Of a stretch of 8,143 nt of DNA, positions 4,197 to 8,143 are shown piece by piece. The notes under the pieces were generated by a model. It was not told the origin of the DNA, searched no databases, and was given only the letters and a program-made list of their open reading frames with translations. This DNA is from Planctomycetota bacterium (GTDB lineage: Bacteria; Planctomycetota; Planctomycetia; Pirellulales; Pirellulaceae), in NCBI GenBank assembly GCA_019347795.1, contig JAHWKS010000191.1, positions 1 through 8,143 on the forward strand, given 5' to 3'. The translations under genes were made by a program, and so were the position numbers. Numbering within the stretch: position 1 is the stretch's first letter; each line of letters opens with the position of its first letter.

Positions 4197-7040
4197 CTAC
4201 TGCAGACTCTCCAGCAGTACATCGGCCCCGGGATAATCCGGATCTTGCTTCAGCAACTCTTCGAGCGTTTCCCGGGCGGCGTCTTTGCGGCCGGTCTGCA
4301 CCTGGGCGTCGGCCAGTGCGAATCGCCATGCCGATTGCTTCGGCTCAAGCCGGACGGCAAGCGCGTACGCGTCGATGGCCTGCGGGTAATTCTCCTGACC
4401 GGCGGCGGCCTGAGCCAAGGCGGCGTGAAGCTCTGCGTCCGTGACGTCGATCAACAGCGCGTCGCTCGCCCACTTCTCCGCTGCGGCGTAATCCTTCTTT
4501 TCCAGCGACTCGATCGCGAGCTTCTTTCGGATCAGCACGTCGTCGTATTCGATCTCCGCCAACTCGCCGAGCACGCCGGTCAGCTTGTCGTTGTCCTGCG
4601 ACGTGAGATAAACGCGGGCCAGCGCCTTGAGCCACTTCTCCTTCCCCGGCAGCTTTTTCAGACCTGTCCGGTAGAGCCGAGCCGCCGCCTCGTAGTCCTT
4701 GGCCTGCAGCTTCAGTCCGGCCAGGAGCGCGAGTGCGTTCTCCTGCGGATCCTCCTCAGAGACGGCGTTTTCCAAAAGCTCCAGCGCCTGCCGGGCGTCG
4801 CCGATGGAGAGCTGCAGCCGGGCCAGCACGTACGCCGCCAATTGCTGCTGCGGCTCGACCTGCTGCGCCGCCAGCGCCAGCCGCCGCGCCTGCGGGTTCG
4901 CCTTCCGCTGCAGGTAGGCGTACGCCAGGCGAGCGAGGTTCTCGGCGTCTTTGGGATCCTCCTTCACCGCGTCTTGCAGCCAGGCGAGGTCGAGCGTCGC
5001 CGCGTCTCCTAGCGGCCCGGCTTCGGCGATGATGCGATCGACGAACTTCAGGTAGCGCTCCTCGAACTCCTCCTGCTCCACGTGGAAGCACCGTCGCAGC
5101 GCCTCCCGGGTGTCGAGGTTGTCGGCATACGCCGCCAGCATCTTGGCGAGCGCGTCTTCGCCGTACTCAATGAGCATGTGCTCCGCGTACAACTCCGCCT
5201 GACAGTAAGCCAGCGTCCAGTCGTCGCCGTCGGCCGGGCGGACGAAGCCGAAGTTGACGTCGTCGAGGTTGAACAGCTTCCCTGCGGCCCGCCGCCGCGC
5301 CAAGAGCTCCGTCCACTCGCTCGGGCGGGGCAAGTCTTCGTGCCATACCGCCAGCGCCTCGGTGAACCAGTGCGGCACGTTGAAGTTCGTCTGCTGAAGG
5401 TTCACCACGTGGATGAACTCATGCCCCAGCACGCGGCCCCAGTGGAACTTCTGCGGCATCGCATCGGGCGACACCATCGCCACCATTTTGCCGGCGCACG
5501 CTCCCACGGTGCCGATGTACGGCAAGCCGACCATGCGGGCGCTGAACCAGCCGTGCCCGCCGGTGGTGCGGGCGCGGTTGAAGATCTCGAACAGCGTCTT
5601 CTCCGGCGGCTCATAGCCCATCGTCTTCGTGACCGCCGGATAAACCACGTCTTCCAGATGGCGGGCGACGGCTTGGGCGAGAATCTCATCCTGCCCGCGA
5701 TCGAACTTGATCACGAAGTGCTCCGTCTCCAGCACCGCGTAGCCAGAGAGGACATCGAGCACCTCGAGCGTGTTCTTGACGCGAACGTTGAAGGGATCGG
5801 CGTCGAATGAATTATCAAGCAGCTTCGCCGCCTCCACCTCTTCGCCCAGCCGCATGTGGACCATCCCCAGCTTGCCGGGGACCTGGATCAACTGCGGCAT
5901 CCGCTGGTGCGCCTCGCGGTAAAAATGCGCAGCCGCGGGATAACGCCGCAGCAGATCGAACGCGTCGCCCATCGCGAGGAAGAAGCGGCCGCAATGCTCA
6001 TTCCGCTCCACCGCCTCGGCGATGATCTTGGCCATGCGAGAGTCGGCCGAAAGCGGCGCCTCGAAGTCGGCCGGCAAACCGTCCAGCGCCCCGCACGCGG
6101 CGGCGAGCCGGCCGAGCGTGGCTTCATCGCGCGGATTGAGTTCGCGGGCCTGCTCCAAAACGTCGATTGCCTCGGCCAGCTTGAAGTTGGCCATGTGGAG
6201 ATCGGCCTGATGCTGATGAGCCCCGACGAGGCGCGGGTTCAGCTCCAGCGCCTGCTCGATGGCGGTCTCCGCCTCCGCCAGGTTGAAGCTCTGCAGGGCT
6301 ATCCCGGCGCGGGCGGCGTGAATCTCGGCCGCCCGCGGATTGATCGCCAAGGCGGCGTTCAACTCTTCGGCGGCGGCGGATTCATTGTACTTCTCCAGGA
6401 ACAGCAGCCCCGCCGCCAGCCGGGCCGGCCAATAGTTTTCGTCTCTCCGCAGCATGCCGGGGTAAAGTTCGCTCACGAGGAAGCGGAATTGATTGCTGTT
6501 CCGCGTCCAACGGGCGTACTCCGCCGCCGCCTGCCCGATGAGGTGGAGGTCGTCGAGGCTTTCGATCCGCTCGGCCTGGTTGTAATGGTCGATAAACCAT
6601 TCAAAATCCTTCTCCGCCTCGTCCAGCCGCCCCGCCGCGACGTGCAACTCGGCGACGACCCACCGGGCGAGCACGTTGTCCTCATCCAACTCCAACGCCC
6701 GCCGCGCGAGCTTCTCCGCCTCCTGGTGATCCCCCCGCTCCAGCGCAAACTGCGACAGCCTCGCCGTCAACGCCGCTGACTGCGGATGCGCCTCAGCCGT
6801 CGTCTCCAAAAGCTGGACCGCCTGCTCGCACTGGCCCCGCGCCCGCAGGCAATCCGCCCGACCGATCGCCGCGGCGATCGTAGCATCGTCGGCGGCTTGG
6901 GAATACAGTTCCTCGGCCTCCTCATAGCGGCCGGTCAGTCGGAGCGAATCCGCTTGGGTGAGGAGCCTCTGCGCTTCCCCGGCGTGGGCCGAGGCGGCGC
7001 CCCCTACGCAAACGATCAACGCGATTCGTGCAATGAACAT
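4197..7040 (-). CDS. Secreted TPR-repeat protein with embedded Peptidase-MA-like (gluzincin) metalloprotease domain
   Basis: This 947-residue protein starts at the ATG at 7040, supported by AGGTGGAG 6 bases upstream. An in-frame start at 7070 would add 10 residues ahead of the signal peptide and is less likely. Residues 1-20 (MFIARIALIVCVGGAASAHA) form a signal peptide with an AHA cleavage site, so export to periplasm or beyond is predicted. TPR-like helical repeats fill about residues 22-430, with typical A-L-x-x-NP hairpins such as ALAINPRAAEIHAARAGIAL. Residues about 440-665 form a Peptidase-MA-type domain: HEFIH (540-544) is the zinc-binding HExxH, and HWFTEALAVW supplies the third-ligand Glu (E561) 17 residues after the second His. 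All three ligands and the catalytic Glu are present, so activity is plausible. A second TPR array occupies about 685-947. The gene begins 40 bases after the small membrane protein, suggesting an operon. The substrate is unknown; the TPR arrays probably bind partner proteins. Confidence 0.92.
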   Translation of the reverse strand: MFIARIALIVCVGGAASAHAGEAQRLLTQADSLRLTGRYEEAEELYSQAADDATIAAAIGRADCLRARGQCEQAVQLLETTAEAHPQSAALTARLSQFALERGDHQEAEKLARRALELDEDNVLARWVVAELHVAAGRLDEAEKDFEWFIDHYNQAERIESLDDLHLIGQAAAEYARWTRNSNQFRFLVSELYPGMLRRDENYWPARLAAGLLFLEKYNESAAAEELNAALAINPRAAEIHAARAGIALQSFNLAEAETAIEQALELNPRLVGAHQHQADLHMANFKLAEAIDVLEQARELNPRDEATLGRLAAACGALDGLPADFEAPLSADSRMAKIIAEAVERNEHCGRFFLAMGDAFDLLRRYPAAAHFYREAHQRMPQLIQVPGKLGMVHMRLGEEVEAAKLLDNSFDADPFNVRVKNTLEVLDVLSGYAVLETEHFVIKFDRGQDEILAQAVARHLEDVVYPAVTKTMGYEPPEKTLFEIFNRARTTGGHGWFSARMVGLPYIGTVGACAGKMVAMVSPDAMPQKFHWGRVLGHEFIHVVNLQQTNFNVPHWFTEALAVWHEDLPRPSEWTELLARRRAAGKLFNLDDVNFGFVRPADGDDWTLAYCQAELYAEHMLIEYGEDALAKMLAAYADNLDTREALRRCFHVEQEEFEERYLKFVDRIIAEAGPLGDAATLDLAWLQDAVKEDPKDAENLARLAYAYLQRKANPQARRLALAAQQVEPQQQLAAYVLARLQLSIGDARQALELLENAVSEEDPQENALALLAGLKLQAKDYEAAARLYRTGLKKLPGKEKWLKALARVYLTSQDNDKLTGVLGELAEIEYDDVLIRKKLAIESLEKKDYAAAEKWASDALLIDVTDAELHAALAQAAAGQENYPQAIDAYALAVRLEPKQSAWRFALADAQVQTGRKDAARETLEELLKQDPDYPGADVLLESLQ

Positions 7041-7080
7041 AACCAACTCCACCTGCCCACCTGCCCCCACCGACTCGAAG

Positions 7081-7554
7081 TCACTGCAAGGGATTGGCGG
7101 GAAACAATTCGATCGTCTCGCCGCTGTCGAGGATCAGTTGGCCCGAGGTGACGTCTTCGGTGTCGGCGTCGATGGTGATGCATTCAGCCCGCAGGCGGCC
7201 GCTCCCTTTCTCGCCGCGAATGTCGAACACCCACACGTCTTCCCCCGGTTCCTCCATGGAGGCGTCCCAGTCGTGGCGGAACTCTTGGATGGCGCCGATA
7301 TGCTCCACGATGAGGGGGTGGTCCTCGACGTCGGCCTGCACCTGGCGGTCGAATTCATCGAGCCCCTCGGAGAGCCCTTGCTCGATACCCTGGGAAATCC
7401 CCTCTCCAAGTTTGTCAAGACTTGGCGCAACCATCAGGTACAAGGCCGCCGCTCCACCGCAGCACACAAACAGCAACCCGCCGGCGACAGCCAGGATCAC
7501 CAGCACGACTTTCGTCGCGTTGCTTCCGGAGGGACGCTCGGGATAGTCATTCAC
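7081..7554 (-). CDS. Small single-pass membrane protein of unknown function
   Basis: The protein has 157 residues and I do not recognise a named family. A short polar N-terminus (1-15) is followed by one hydrophobic helix at about 16-42 (KVVLVILAVAGGLLFVCCGG), with an acidic soluble domain after it, probably outside the membrane. A glycine-rich amphipathic linker (LGEGISQGIEQGLSEGLDEF) leads into HPLIVEHIGAI and WVFDIRGEKGSGRLRAE. This order resembles the Coa1/Tim21-like fold of membrane-tethered small domains, but that is a guess from pattern. The start is GTG at 7552-7554, fixed by GGAGG (7562-7566) 7 bases upstream; a nearby ATG at 7550 is in another frame. It lies 73 bases after the RDD gene and 40 bases before the TPR-peptidase gene on the same strand, so the three are likely co-transcribed. 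Confidence 0.85.
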   Translation of the reverse strand: MNDYPERPSGSNATKVVLVILAVAGGLLFVCCGGAAALYLMVAPSLDKLGEGISQGIEQGLSEGLDEFDRQVQADVEDHPLIVEHIGAIQEFRHDWDASMEEPGEDVWVFDIRGEKGSGRLRAECITIDADTEDVTSGQLILDSGETIELFPANPLQ

Positions 7555-7627
7555 AATTTCGCCTCCGCGGCAAGGAATCCCAATGAGTCAACACGCGGCG
7601 AGCATTTGGTCGAGCCGGACGACCTGG

Positions 7628-8143
7628 TTACACATCGATCACCACCGTCTGCGCGATCAGGTCGTGAATGCAGCGGCGCTCTTCGTTGAAGATCCACACT
7701 GCGTCGATCAAGCCGAACAGGTTGCAGGCCTGGTTGATCGCGGCCGGGACCCAGCTTCGCAACAGCACGCCGTTCACGAAGCCCGGCAGCTCGCCGGTGT
7801 CGTAGCGGATGATCCGCATCCCCAGCATCCGTTTGGCGATGGACTGACCGCTGCGCGTGATCATGACCCAATTGATGATCCCCACGGCAAGCATGCCCAG
7901 CAGCATCAGACCGAGTCCCGCCATCGCCGCGGCGTCGTTCTGTTCGGCGGTCGCGATCATCAGGATGAATCCCGGCCCGGCGCCGATCATGTAAAAGAAA
8001 CCGTCCGCGATCGCTCCCGCGAGCCGCTTCCATCGTGATGATAGGGGCAGACTGTAAATCGCCGGCCGAGTGTAGCCGTAGGCGGTGGGCGCCTGATATG
8101 GATTTCCCGACTCTTTCCCTGCCGTCGCATCGCCGAAGGGGTT
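7628..8143 (-). CDS. RDD-family membrane protein, 5' end beyond window
   Basis: The frame is open from the right edge to TAA at 7628, giving 171 residues with the true start outside the window. A Pro/Tyr/Gly-rich cytoplasmic N-terminal part contains NPYQAP (14-19). The RDD signature follows: SSRWKRLAGAIAD (35-47) supplies the first Arg and the Asp. A helical pair lies at about 47-95, then GQSIAKRMLGMRI (99-111), LLRSW (127-131), and the closing ERRCIHDLIAQTVVI. RDD proteins are small polytopic membrane proteins; some have been linked to ion or compatible-solute transport, but most are uncharacterised. An internal ATG at 7990 would cut off the first RDD helix, so it should not be taken as the start. 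The gene heads a run of leftward genes and is followed after 73 bases by the small membrane protein. Confidence 0.9.
   Translation of the reverse strand, partial: NPFGDATAGKESGNPYQAPTAYGYTRPAIYSLPLSSRWKRLAGAIADGFFYMIGAGPGFILMIATAEQNDAAAMAGLGLMLLGMLAVGIINWVMITRSGQSIAKRMLGMRIIRYDTGELPGFVNGVLLRSWVPAAINQACNLFGLIDAVWIFNEERRCIHDLIAQTVVIDV

Noticed and set aside
4071..6779. Several plus-strand frames of 240-313 codons
   Set aside because: All are antisense to the TPR-peptidase gene, which has signal peptide, domains and Shine-Dalgarno; the plus frames have biased, domain-free translations.
7628..7990. Stand-alone 120-residue RDD protein starting at 7990
   Set aside because: The frame continues open to the right edge and includes the first RDD signature (Arg...Asp) upstream, so 7990 is an internal Met.

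Overview
The window looks like a piece of a GC-rich planctomycete chromosome, probably Pirellulales-like. The grounds are the high G+C third codon positions, the tmRNA tag (coded AEGNFAMAA, close to the planctomycete AEENFALAA type as I remember it), and a partial RDD protein whose N-terminal part carries the NPYQAP motif that I associate with planctomycete RDD proteins. The assignment is by inference; no marker gene in the window settles it.

Left part (1-1911). A class-V aminotransferase-fold PLP enzyme runs leftward off the window edge. Upstream of it, also on the minus strand, is a small CsbD/YjbJ-type stress protein with its own Shine-Dalgarno sequence and an intrinsic terminator. Pointing the opposite way is a complete one-piece tmRNA gene (ssrA) with a TATAAT box, the tag reading frame, a tRNA-like 3' end without an encoded CCA, and a strong intrinsic terminator.

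Middle (1912-2284). These 373 bases hold no gene I can defend. Short open frames exist on both strands, but none has a recognisable product or a good start.

Right part (2285-8143). Five genes all read leftward and could form one transcription unit. In transcription order they are: an RDD-family membrane protein (5' end beyond the right edge), a 157-residue single-pass membrane protein, a 947-residue secreted TPR protein with an embedded Peptidase-MA-type HExxH metalloprotease domain, a MazG-type nucleotide pyrophosphohydrolase with a Cys-rich tail, and a 12-TM NupG-like MFS transporter. The first three are envelope proteins, and the last two could connect through nucleotide or nucleoside handling. 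A long, nearly perfect GC-rich inverted repeat lies between the TPR gene and mazG and may divide the cluster into two expression levels.

I see no mobile element, CRISPR array, rRNA or ordinary tRNA. Most of the window is ordinary chromosomal content. The points most worth a second look are the tmRNA tag variant, the inverted repeat, the TPR-peptidase protein with its neighbours, and the unexplained gap next to ssrA.
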